64,000 bases of DNA, taken from the NCBI RefSeq assembly GCF_901709675.1, contig NC_051099.1:7192001-7256000 (forward strand), read 5' to 3'. How positions within the stretch are numbered: the stretch's first letter is position 1; each line of letters opens with the position of its first letter. Shown here one piece after another: positions 38,701 through 49,038 of this stretch. This DNA is from Syngnathus acus. Its lineage: Eukaryota; Chordata; Actinopteri; Syngnathiformes; Syngnathidae. Below the pieces are notes generated by a model. That model searched no databases, was not told the origin of the DNA, and saw only the letters and a program-made list of their open reading frames with translations. A program made the translations under genes and the position numbers.

Positions 38701-39980
38701 TGTTTTTAGGATGCTTATTTTCTGTTGTCATTATTTAAGCTTACATTTTTCCCCATCCCAGTATTTTTAGCAACTACCCTGAGTCTCATCGTATCCCAAG
38801 CTACGACCTCGCTGCAGTCTTCGGAGTGGTGGAGCGTGCTCTGTGTTGTTGCAGTCACAGCGATTCTGAGCCTCGTTGTTCTCATCATCTGGAGACAACC
38901 GCAGAGCACAACACGTGCTGCTTTTATGGCACGTTATCTTCATGAATCACAATACTTCACAATACAAGTTAAGATCACAAAGACGGTGCAATAATAGTTT
39001 CAATTAGTGAGTCACAGTGAACATGAAGTTTTCAGGCCCAAATAAATTTTAGACCTCCAGATACTGCAGCTCAAATTAACATGTGAACCAACTTTTCTGT
39101 GATAGGCAAAGCTTCTCGGTACTACCGTATTTTCCGGACTATAAGACGCACTGAACTATAAGGCGCACCTTCAATGAATGGCCCATTTTAAAACTTTGTC
39201 CTTATATAAGGCGCACCAGACTATAAGGCGCACCATTAATGAATCATGTCAGATTTTTAATCCAAATCAAATCATTCTCCATTTTATCTTTTTTATTTCA
39301 ACTTCAGACGCAACAAATTACTTTATAAATAATAATAAAAATAAAGATCCATAGTCTTTTTGATTCATGATTCATAGTCTTCAGCGGGCCACGTATGATT
39401 GATTTCATGACACAATGCTTCGGGCCAGTTTAAATTTAGGAATTTGGTCCATATATAAGGCGCACCGGACTATAAGGCACACTGTCGGCTTTTGAGAAAA
39501 TTTTAGGTTTTTAGTTGCGCCTTATTGTCCGGAAAATACGGTACTGTGCTTTACTCTCTCACCGTTTTCTGTTCTTTTGCATACACAGGTTCCTTTTGTG
39601 CCGGTGCTTCCTATCTTGAGCACCTTGATCAATATTTACTTAATGGTTCAATTGGGATCAGACACATGGATACGCTATATGGTGTGGATGGCCATAGGTA
39701 TGTGAAGATAGTGTAGCAGCACCAAACTGTCCCCACACTGATTTTTTTCATTTTTCGTCAATATCTTTTATGTCTTTTAACCACACATAGACGTTATAGT
39801 GTGGGGATGGACGGTTTGGTGCTACTACAATAGACTTAAGTCTTCATCAGAATAGATGGTCAACATAACAGATTATTTTTCTGTCAAACAGGTTTAATCA
39901 TCTACTTTGCTTATGGAGTTCAGCACAGCGTGCAGAAGCAAAGGCTCCAAAATTCACACAACCAACTCACGATTCAATGA
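35798..39980 (+). CDS. slc7a2: Cationic amino-acid transporter (CAT family, SLC7A2-like)
   Basis: Eleven exons, 35798-36167, 36558-36713, 36785-36941, 37163-37293, 37366-37588, 37991-38127, 38212-38314, 38515-38639, 38762-38928, 39589-39697 and 39892-39980, give 588 aa. The protein is a multi-helix APC permease of CAT type: [76 protein letters not shown] and a C-terminal [17 protein letters not shown]. Family role: sodium-independent uptake of arginine, lysine and ornithine at the plasma membrane. [14 protein letters not shown] and MVQLGSDTW favour CAT-2 (SLC7A2) over CAT-1 and CAT-3, but a lineage-specific paralogue is possible. The C-terminus after the last helix is short compared with human CAT-2 (658 aa). 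Two donors read as GC: CAG|GCATGT after 36713 and ATG|GCACGT after 38928. Confidence 0.88.
36193..36388. repeat. slc7a2: Tandem duplication in slc7a2-like intron 1
   Basis: Two adjacent copies of about 97 bp, at 36193-36289 and 36290-36388, each starting TCAATCAACCATCCAT and ending ATGGTACTG. They differ by a few substitutions and small indels. The first copy begins about 25 bp after the exon 1 donor. Confidence 0.9.
39123..39543. mobile_element. TIR-bounded MITE in slc7a2-like intron 9
   Basis: A 421-bp element with terminal inverted repeats of about 28 bp: left end TACCGTATTTTCCGGAC, right end GTCCGGAAAATACGGTA, an exact complement. Inside each end are repeated CTATAAGGCGCACC motifs. It has no coding capacity. 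It ends 45 bp before the exon at 39589. A related longer element is at 42776-43755. Confidence 0.85.
39713..39828. repeat. Short foldback in slc7a2-like intron 10
   Basis: Left arm 39713-39740 starts GTAGCAGCACCAAACTG and continues TCCCCACACT. Right arm 39798-39828 is its near complement, AGTGTGGGGA then GTTTGGTGCTACTAC with a few inserted bases. The whole foldback nearly fills the 194-bp intron, starting 15 bp after the donor. Confidence 0.8.
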
Positions 39981-40196
39981 GCCACCTTTGTGGATGATGG
40001 TCCTGCACAAATTTTCTTGGTTTGTTGACTTGATACAAACAACGGATGAGCAGTAGATCGAGGCCAGTATGATTACAAATACTAAAGATGTATCAATCTA
40101 AACTGACAGTGGGTTATTTAATCGTTTTTTTTCCTCAATCTATAAACATTTATATTGTAGAATGTTTTACAATAATGCAACGTACTGTATTGTTAA

Positions 40197-40202
40197 AATA
40201 AA
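40197..40202 (+). terminator. slc7a2: Polyadenylation signal of the slc7a2-like gene
   Basis: AATAAA about 215 bp after the stop codon; it is the first canonical signal downstream. Confidence 0.65.
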
Positions 40203-40576
40203 GAAATTGACTTGATCTGTAAAATAAAAAAGTTGGGATGAGTCATGTACGGGTTGTGAGAGGCTTACTACCAAAATGTTGTATATTTTTAGAATGAAAC
40301 AGCTACACACCGTTGTAGTTAAGGTCCTGCTATCTCTAACACATAATACAGTACAGCATGGTTATTTTAATAATTTGTAGGTGGACCAATTTGCCACACT
40401 CAACAAACACTATTTTATAGTTTGTCTTAATTATGAACTGCGTTTCGTCTACACGTAATGTCTTGTATGGTAAACTAAAACGCAGAACGTTGTCAACATA
40501 TGACTGGAACGTTTGTAACGCGTGACTTGTTTGGGAAGGAATATTTCATAGGCCCTACCTACAGAATTCGTATTAG

Positions 40577-40646
40577 CCAATCAGAGCAGAGCTCAATGAT
40601 CAGTAGCCAATCAACGAGTGGCCACACAGTTGGTGCCTTATTCAAA
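40577..40646 (+). promoter_or_regulatory. kif20a: kif20a cell-cycle promoter: two CCAAT boxes and a CHR
   Basis: CCAAT boxes lie at 40577-40581 and 40607-40611, 30 bp apart, each in an (A)GCCAATCA context. A CHR-type element, TTCAAA (TTTGAA on the other strand), lies at 40641-40646, 34 bp after the second box. This spacing is the known arrangement at G2/M genes bound by NF-Y and DREAM/MMB. A probable non-coding first exon ends at 40876 with the donor GAG|GTAAGT; the coding exon acceptor precedes 41559. Confidence 0.6.
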
Positions 40647-41324
40647 CTCAAATTTGCTTCATTGCCTCCTGCTTTTCTAAGGCGTTGGATGAAGATCGAA
40701 CGGCAATCTTATCACTGAGTGTTTAGATTTCCCCAAAACTCGGGAGGCGATGTTCACGTTAATGTGATCTTTCATACTTGAAGATCATTTTGAATCTTGC
40801 CGGATTTAACGATTTTACAGTTGCGACTGCTTCAAATCTTCGGAGAGCAAGTGTCCGTTGAACCGTTTGCAAACGAGGTAAGTTCACAACAACAAAGACG
40901 ACTTAGCTATAAGTATGCAAACTAAAACTTACTTAGGTGTGACATTGCATCACGTTATATTTTAAATCATGTTTTCCCCACCTGCATAGAATTTGACGAA
41001 TTTATTTCACATATTTGTATTTTATTGTCATATACGTAGGAACTCCAGCGGAAAGTTGCTACCGAGGCAACACACAAAAACTGACATTTCAGCTAATATT
41101 TGTAATTTGGGGAAGTAACATTTTCTTTTTAATATTTATTTCTCACGACGTGGGACAGGTTGGAGAAATCCTTCCTGTTGGGCAACTCAAGCAACACCCA
41201 CACTGCAAAAGAATTGTCTTTCTTGACACACCCTTACCTATACTACCTTTGTAATGAGTTGCATAATGTTCAAGTAGGTTTAATAACAATTTCAATGTAC
41301 GTATATAGTTGAGCAATGTGCTCT

Positions 41325-41470
41325 ACAATCAAAGTCAAAGTCTGCTTTATTGTCAATTTCTTCACATGCCGAGACACACAAAGAAATCGAAATAACGTTC
41401 CCACTATCCCACGGTGACAAGACATAATACACAATATACATACAAGTAAACAACACAAAAAAAAAAAGTG
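41325..41470 (-). mobile_element. Truncated LINE 3' end, minus orientation
   Basis: Read on the minus strand this is poly-A-flanked sequence with GTCACCGTGGGATAG, TTTCTTTGTGTGTC and ATTGACAATAAAGC, the same tail as the element at 46389-47030. Only the 3' end is present. It lies in the intron upstream of the kif20a start codon. Confidence 0.6.
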
Positions 41471-41562
41471 TGTGTCAGCAGGTAAGACAGATCCTCAATT
41501 GTTCAGGCACTATTTTTGCATCCATATAACTTGACATCCATTTTTGTCTTTGCAACAGGTCA

Positions 41563-44500
41563 ATGGCGGGTTTTTTGTATTCGACCTGTACGTCCCCTTT
41601 TGATGATGGGGAAGATATGGCTGTGTTTGAGTCCACAGCAGCCGACTATAGAGGATCGGGCATGCCGCGTCTGCCTGAGCTCTCTCTCATATCACCGGGC
41701 CCCGTAAGGATTACGTATCTTCATAAGTCTTTAGTGTTTTCATTGTGTGGTTTGATTTCAATCTGAGTGGTTAAATGCAAAGTTTACCCCGATGCAGTTT
41801 ATTAACTTGTTGAATAGGTTAACTATCAAACTGCTCGTGATGATAAATAAATCATGATATAAGTCCTGATGTATTCTTGTTTCAGGAATTGGCTTGGAAA
41901 CCTGCAGTGATGAAGCAGGGAAGCGTTGACAAAGGCGACACAGAGAGGGTGAATGTTTTCCTTCGCATTCGACCCCTCACCGAGGTCGAGAGAGAAAAGG
42001 GCGAGGACCAGGTCCAATTTTTGATCCATCTAATTTCTCAGTTATGCCTGTGGTGCTTCTCTAAATGTGCCCTTCCTGCAGGAATGTGTGGAAGTACAAG
42101 ATGAAGAGACTCTGCTACTCAGAGCTCCCAGCTGCTCGCAAAACATGAAGGTCGCCGAGAGGGGCATCTCCTCAAGCATGCACAAGTTCACTTTCACCAA
42201 GGTGAGAAGTAAACTGGACTAAATTGATTTATCGCTCAGACGTAGACGCTCTTGTACACGTCTAATAGGATCCAATACAAGATCTATAACATGGTCCTGT
42301 TGATCTGTTTGTATAAGATTTGTGGACCAGAGACAACGCAGCAAAACTTTTACGAGTGCACCATGAAGGAGATGGTCAAAAGTGTTCTCCAGGGAGAGAA
42401 CAGACTTCTCTATACATACGGTGTCACCAATTCGGGAAAGACTTACACTATTCAAGGTGAGATGATGTTTTGCTTTGAGCTATGCTCGGCTCAAAATTCC
42501 CAACATTCATTATTTATTGAAGTGAGAATAAATCTTAAACTGTTACGGAATATGTTTACTGTTTCTTTGCAGGCAGTGGCCGCGATGCAGGGCTCCTACC
42601 CAGAGCTTTAGTGTCTCTATTTCAAAAACTGCAAGGTCGTCTGTATGGCGCTATGGACCTGAAGCCTGTCTTGTACCAGGACGTGAGACATCTGGAGCCC
42701 TCTGAGGTCAGGGTGGAAGAAATACGCAGAAACACCCTGCTCAAAGAGGTAAATACAACAGCCCGGTGCAGGAAGTACCGTAATTTTTGGACTATAAGTC
42801 GCTCCGGAGTATAAGTCGCACCAGCCACAAAATGCCCAAAAAAGTGAAAAAAAAAACATATATAAGTCGCTCCGGAGTATAAGTCGCATTTTGGGGGGCA
42901 ATTTATTCGACAAAATCCAACACCAAGAACAGACATGAACGAGCAACAACAGGCTAAACGATACGGTATGCTAACGTGACAAACACAAACGAGGAGCTGA
43001 GAACGGGCCTGACGTAACATTCAGTTATTTAAAAAAAAAACTATTACATAAATAACACGTTTATAAAACCATCTGTGTCACTCCAATTCATTAAATCCAT
43101 CGATCGTCCTTTGTCAACAATGCCGCGCGCCGCGCCGCAGTTCAAATTATTCCACAGGCCCATACAACGATATATAAACTATATTTTAAATAACTATCAC
43201 ATAAACAACAATATTATCAAACCATTTGTGTCACTCCAAATCATTAAATCCATCGATCAAATTTCTCGTCTTTTATCGATCGTCCTTTGTCAACAATGCC
43301 GCGCGCCGCAGTTCAAATTATTCCACAGGCCCATACAACGAAACTATATTTTAAATAACTATCACATAAACAACAATATTATCAAACCATTTGTGTCACT
43401 CCAAATCATTAAATCCATCGATCAAATTTCTCGTCCTTTATGTCATCCTGGTGACAGAGGACATGTCCAGAGGATATGGCGCTTTAAAGTGTTAATTACT
43501 TTATTTGATTTTTTCTCTCTCTATTTTTCATGTTTTGAATATGTTCAAGATAAAGATATCAAAGCATGTGAAGTGATCAACTATACTAAAAATAACATGT
43601 GAAGTGGTCAACTATACTTGTAAGTAAGTGATGTGTTAATGATCACGTAAAAATTTGTGGGAAAAAAACGTATATAAGTCGCTCCTGAGTATAAGTCGCC
43701 CCCCCCCACCCAAACTATGAAAAAAACCGCGACTTATAGTCCGAAAATTACGGTACAGTATGTCACTGATTAGCTGCACATATAAAATTATTCATTTTTG
43801 TGCGATACAGGATGAGAACCCGAATTCTTATGGAGGTGGCAACACGGCAACGTGGGACAGCGGCGTTGGAGGACTTTCTTCTACCAGCCACATTGCTACC
43901 CAAATGGAAGGTAAGGAAGAAATATTTTGATTATACTCAAGTGTAGTTTAAGGTAAATGCTTCAAACATTACGCGCACTCTCGTTCTGCAGACTACAAAA
44001 GTGTTTGTTTGGAGCCCGACGGCCTCTCACACAGCAGTGGAGGCGACCTTGAGAAAGGGCTGCAGTTCTCCATCTGGGTGTCCTTCTACGAGATTTACAA
44101 TGAGTTCCTGTACGACTTGCTGGACGGCAGCCCCTCTCTGCAGCCGAGAAAGAGGATCACGCTGCGTCTGAGCGACGACAAACATGGCAATCCCTACGTG
44201 AAGGGTAATTGACGGCGATGCAAATAGGATGATGAGCATTATAAAGAGAGTTCTTTTTGGCTCTCATGATAGTGTGGTGCCAGTGTTGTGGTTAGGTTTG
44301 CTGTAGGATTTCCATGCTTTTTCTGATAATGTATATTAATCTTTACTATGTCCACTGTTTGTGTCAGGCCTCACGTGGGTTCAGGTCCGCAGTGCAGAGG
44401 AAGCTTGGAAGATTCTGCGAACCGGACAGCGTAACCAAAGTTTTGCCAGCACACATCTCAACCAAAACTCCAGTCGTAGGTAAGAAGCTTTCAAGTTGTT

Positions 44501-47500
44501 TTAAGTGTCACTGTTATCGAAGTTTTGAATTTAACCCCATCTTGCATTTTGTCAGCCATTGCATTTTCTCTATTCGAATTCTGCACATCCGCCCAGATGC
44601 AGAATCGGGTCAGAACATGCACATCAGCGAGTGAGTGGACCACTTGAGACCGTATTTGGGTGTCCTCCAATATTGCCTTTTTTAGATGTATTTTTATTGG
44701 TCTTTTTCCTCTAGTTGCTTTACTCATCTACTTTTTTTGTGGGCTCCTTATAGACTGACGGTGTGTGATCTAGCCGGGTCGGAACGCTGTAAAGAGCAGC
44801 GCAGCGGCGAACGGATGAAGGAAGCAAACAACATAAACACCTCCCTCCTTACTCTAGGGCGTTGTATTGCTGCCCTGAGGCACAACCAGACCAACAAGTA
44901 TGCACTCAACTATACTCTGTATGAATCAGTTTAGTTAACATTGTTACCGGCCATCTGTCAGGGCCTTTTTTTAGTCGAATCAAAGATATCATCATTCTTT
45001 TTGCATTGAATGAATTGAAAAATATTTGCAGGTCACGACCACCTCAAGTGGTGCCCTTCCGAGACAGCAAGCTGACCCGGGTGCTTCAGGGCTTCTTCTG
45101 TGGCAGAGGAACATCCAGCATGGTGGTCAACATTAACACGTGTGCCTCCATATATGATGAGACTCTCCAAGCTCTCAAGTTCTCGGCTATTGCATCCCAA
45201 GTAACCATCTATATTTGGACCATTTTTTTGTTCATTCGACCCAAACCGACGCCCCCCCTCCCCTTTTTCTTTTTTTCTTTTCCTAGCTGCTTCATGCACC
45301 CGCCACAAGAAACAGGGTGGCCAAAATCCTATCGCTGTTGCGTGAGCAAGCCAATGAGAATGATGCAGAAGATGAGTGCGATGGTGAAGATGTCGATACC
45401 ACCGTGTTTAATGCACTGGTAAGGCATTGCATGAAGTCGGGGGATGCTTTTGAATCTTTACAGTCATGCCAATCCATTAGACATTTTATGCCACGTTACC
45501 TATGGCTGTGTGTCAACAGGTAATATAAACTGAAACTATAAACTAATATAAATATAAACTATCTTGGCTAAGGTTGGCTTTTTTGGAGCATATACGTAGA
45601 TTGTGTTGGTTGGCCTTTAAAACCTGAAAGTTGTCCTGCCGATGGGAATTGTTGACAATACTTAGTTTAACTTCTTCTACATAAAGTAATTATACAACTT
45701 TACAATATAGGCATCCCATTTGAACAAATGTGAATAATCATGTCTGCGCTGCAGGACACTGATGCAAAACTACGTCTAGAAGCTGAGGTGAGGGAGCAGG
45801 TTGTCACCGAGGTGATGGAGGTCATTAACACAATGCAGGCCGATCACAGGTGTGTTGAAGACCTCACCGTATTTATTTATTTATTTACTTATTTATTTAA
45901 ATTAAACTTGTCTTCCTGACCCGTAGTGAGCTCTTGGAAGCACAGAAGGATCGACTTGAAAAGCGCTGCGAGGACAGAATACAAATCCTTCAGAAATATT
46001 TAAAGAGTTTCTACATTAAACAGTTACAGGTGACTGTTGTAAACCTGCGCTGGGAGGATGTCTAACCTAAAGGTGTCGAATGTGGGAATTCATTAACACC
46101 GTACTCTGACGTAGGAGCGTGATGAGCAGATTGAAGAATTGTCTGCTGCCCTGGATAGGAAGATGACTAGCGAGGCAGATCCCAGCTCTTCACCCCAGAC
46201 AGAATCTGAGCGGCCTCGGCGGTCCGAGCGCATCAGCTCCAAGAGAGAAAGCTCTCGACTGCAGGAGGAGCTTCAAATGTGTCGTGCTCTGCTGCACACA
46301 AAGACGGAAGGTAGGTTCATTGTGCTCACCATAGACTAGTTGACCTAAGCAGCGTATGCTGTACAATTTTAGTGTTTGCATTTAGTTTGAGTCAGGTCAC
46401 GGTGACAACAGCGGCACTGCGCATGCTTCTCTATATTTCCCAATGGTTACGTAGCAACTTAACATGAACATCGGCGAAAGCGAGTTTTGTGGCGATCTGA
46501 ACTTTGAAGCGGGGACATTAAAGGCGCTCGGTCTGCGCCGTCCTGGAGCGTCGCTGGACTCGCCTGCTATTCTTCCCCCGGTTGGGCGTCCGGGCCTGGC
46601 TGGCGGCCACCCCAGCTCGCCCGGCCGTGCCTTCCGTTCTTCTGGCGGACGTTCGATCGCTGGACATCAACATGCCTGCTGAGTTCTGCGGACCGGACAG
46701 TGCGTAGCTGCTGTGCGTCTGGAGCGGATGGAGCGCTATCGGGCGGACCGGGCCATTGTACGAGGGGGAACATCGCGTGGAGGTGGACTGTGCGTCTACA
46801 TCCGTGAAGAATGGTGCCGGGACTTTGTTGTGGGATGCCAGCACTGCTCGCCACTGGCGAAGTTTGTGATCTCCGGGCTGTTGGGGTCCTGAACTCTCTA
46901 GCCGTTGTTTTACTTGTGTGTTAATCGTGTGCTGTGTCTCGTCACCGTGGGATAGGGGGAACGGTATTTCGGTTTCTTTGTGTGTCCTAGCATGAAGGAA
47001 TTGACAATAAAGCTGACTCTGAAGTAAGTAGCCTTGTGGGGTTCAAACAGATGGTTCTCACAAAAACTTTATTTAAACATTATTCAAGCACTAAAACAAC
47101 GTTATTGCATCATGTAAACAAATGACCGTCCTCTGCTTGCTATTTCAGAGGTGTCGCGGCTGAAGAGCCAGCTCGAGACACCGGGCTCAGCGGGCACCAA
47201 CGCTGCCGCCCGCAAGCTCGAAGAGGGACAAAGGGTTCGGAGCCCCGCCACATCAGCTCAATCCACCACCATTGTCGTTCTCTGCCAACATTAATTTTTG
47301 CATCTGATTTCAACAGAACCTACGTCAGCTGCGCTCAGATTTACAGAAGCTCGGCTCAGACCTGCAGTCTGGCGAACGGGCCTGCTGCCGCAACACGAGT
47401 GGCGAAAGGCTGCGGCAGGCTTTGGCCGCGGCAGATGAAACACTAATAAAACAGGTATTTTTTTCTTTTACAGTACATTATCAATCACAGTTCAGATTTT

Positions 47501-48623
47501 TCTGTTTTGGCATAATTTATTTTGTTTGTTTTAGTAGCTGAAAAACATGTTTCAGAAAGTCAGTCTTAAAACATGGAATGAGTTATTTTGCTCTGATTAT
47601 TATGACATATTTTGAATACATTTTATGCTTTCTTATTGTATTAAAATTTATAATATTTAGAAAGATGTTCAAATGTGTTAAGTGTGTGGGAGGGAACAGT
47701 CTGGAAAACAGTACAGTTGGGCCCAGTTAAGGTTTCCTGTAAAACAAAATAAATATAAACAATTACACATTGTATATTTTAAACAAACTTATCATTGAGC
47801 TATCTTAATGCCAATTAGCATCAACATTGCAGTATTAAACGGTTTTGAGCACTGGAACACAAATCGTGCAGCAACGTATTTACAATATTAGTGCCGTATT
47901 GATGAGCTGAGAGGAGTTGACGAGTCTCTTTTTTTTTTTTTTTTTTTAAATTTTTTTTTTTTTTTAAATTGTATGTTATGCTTTCAGGAGTTCTCCAAGT
48001 AATTTCTGTTTTCTTTCCCCCCCCTCTCTCTCCTTTAATTTCACTAACATCTTCCTTGCACAACCAGCTTTAAAACTAATTGATTTAACTGAACACCATC
48101 ATGGGTTGAATTTCGTGTGCTCAAGCGTGTGGAGGGTTCCCTGTCCTGACTCCTGTGGGTGACTACACTTCACTGCCCCGTGTAACCCTGTTGACTCACT
48201 TCCTCTTAGGACCAGATCCTGGTGGAACTGCAGAACGGCCTGACACTTGTCAAGGCCGACTTGAGGCGCAAGGCCGAGACCCCGGTTCAGGCGCAGGCCG
48301 AGACCCCGGTTCAGGCGCAGGCCGAGTCCCAGGTTCAGGGAGCCCAGCCTCTCCAGCTACCTCGCTTGGGCTTTGCCGCACCGACTTCTTGCAAGAAGCG
48401 AGGATGTGGCACCGTGGCAGCCACTAACTCTGAGAACAAGCCTCCCCAGAAGAAGGCCTTCTACCACTCTTTGTTCCCCACATGCACGCCGACGCGGAAA
48501 TACAACACCCGCAATGCCACGGATGCTAAGTTAACCCCTTACTCTCGGATCCTGAGGTCACGCCAGCAGTCTCCGCCTCCGAGCCCCGTCCCTGCTCTTC
48601 GCAGCCTACGTGGCAAGTACTGA
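41563..48623 (+). CDS. kif20a: Kinesin family member 20A (MKLP2)
   Basis: Eighteen coding exons: 41563-41703, 41886-42011, 42082-42201, 42318-42456, 42573-42748, 43811-43910, 43992-44204, 44368-44479, 44556-44630, 44754-44897, 45032-45200, 45287-45418, 45755-45849, 45927-46029, 46115-46310, 47149-47234, 47317-47454 and 48210-48623. They give 892 aa; human is 890. The motor domain has RVNVFLRIRPL, the P-loop GVTNSGKT at 164-171, switch I NQNSSRSH at 370-377, switch II DLAGSE at 406-411 and VPFRDSKLTRVLQGFF. A long kinesin-6 insert separates P-loop and switch I. A coiled-coil stalk follows, with KLEEGQRNLRQLRSDLQKLG, then a basic tail ending SRILRSRQQ...RGKY. Family role: plus-end motor that carries the chromosomal passenger complex to the central spindle and is needed for cytokinesis. 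It is tail-to-tail with cdc23, as in human 5q31. Residue 378 is Cys where human has Ser. Confidence 0.96.
42776..43755. mobile_element. 980-bp TIR element in kif20a intron 5
   Basis: Ends are inverted: TACCGTAATTTTTGGACTAT on the left and ATAGTCCGAAAATTACGGTA on the right. Subterminal repeats of TATAAGTCGCTCCGGAGTAT occur near the left end, with related copies near the right end. The interior holds a 155-165 bp tandem repeat and no transposase. The layout and the CGGACTATAAG core link it to the smaller element at 39123-39543. It starts 28 bp after the exon 5 donor. Confidence 0.85.
43068..43440. repeat. Tandem repeat inside the 980-bp TIR element
   Basis: About two and a third copies of a unit of roughly 153-165 bp, with starts near 43068, 43221 and 43386, each containing TGTGTCACTCCAA and CATTAAATCCATCGATC. 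Copies differ by short deletions. Confidence 0.85.
46389..47030 (+). mobile_element. Truncated, internally deleted LINE in kif20a intron 15
   Basis: GC-rich sequence in an AT-rich intron. One frame carries LADVRSLDINMP and, after a break, RYRADRAIVR and RGGGLCVYIREEWC, typical of the apurinic endonuclease region of CR1/L2/Rex1-type LINE ORF2. It then jumps to a 3' tail with GTCACCGTGGGATAG and ATTGACAATAAAGCTGACTC. The reverse transcriptase is missing. The left limit is approximate. The clade is inferred from motifs, not from a search. Confidence 0.65.
48273..48338 (+). repeat. kif20a: 24-bp coding minisatellite in kif20a last exon
   Basis: Two and three-quarter copies of a 24-bp unit starting GCCGAGACCCCGGTTCAG, in frame, encoding repeats of AETPVQAQ. 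It lies between the stalk and the tail. Confidence 0.9.
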
Positions 48624-49038
48624 AGCGGTTTACTTTAATGGGAGCAAATCTTGCATGCGTGTGGTTTTGTTATTTTATTGGGTTTATGTCCAATACAATG
48701 TTCAGTCAAGTATGATACAGTTCTAATGTTCAGTCAAGTATGAAACTTTGAAAAAAGTGTATTTACCAAGGGAGGTGTGGGTTTGAACTAAAAATTTCAC
48801 AAGTTTTTCATATGCTATGTAACAGCATATTGTATCAAAGTTTATTGTGTCTGTTTAAATGTTCTTGAATGTGACAGAAGTGGTTTTGTTTCTCATGTTT
48901 CAGCACATTTCCAACACAGTACGTAACATCCATTTTTTAAACAGCATCTCAGCGCTTAAACTTTTTCCCATCAATTTTTTTTAATGCAGTTTAAATAATC
49001 CTTGCAAAAAGGCCACAAATCCTAAACAGGAGCGAGTG
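48624..49038. other. Shared 3' region of kif20a and cdc23
   Basis: Only 415 bp separate the two convergent stop codons, so both 3' UTRs lie here and may overlap. TTTATT near 48839 could be the cdc23 polyadenylation signal on the minus strand. No canonical AATAAA for kif20a was seen. An 18-base segment containing ATGTTCAGTCAAGTATGA occurs twice near 48700-48742. Confidence 0.6.

Noticed and set aside
43075-43602. 175-codon open frame in kif20a intron 5
   Set aside because: Formed by the tandem repeat inside a TIR element; the translation only reflects the repeat.
46464-46854. Open frames on both strands in kif20a intron 15
   Set aside because: They lie in a truncated LINE fragment with broken ORF2, not a host gene.
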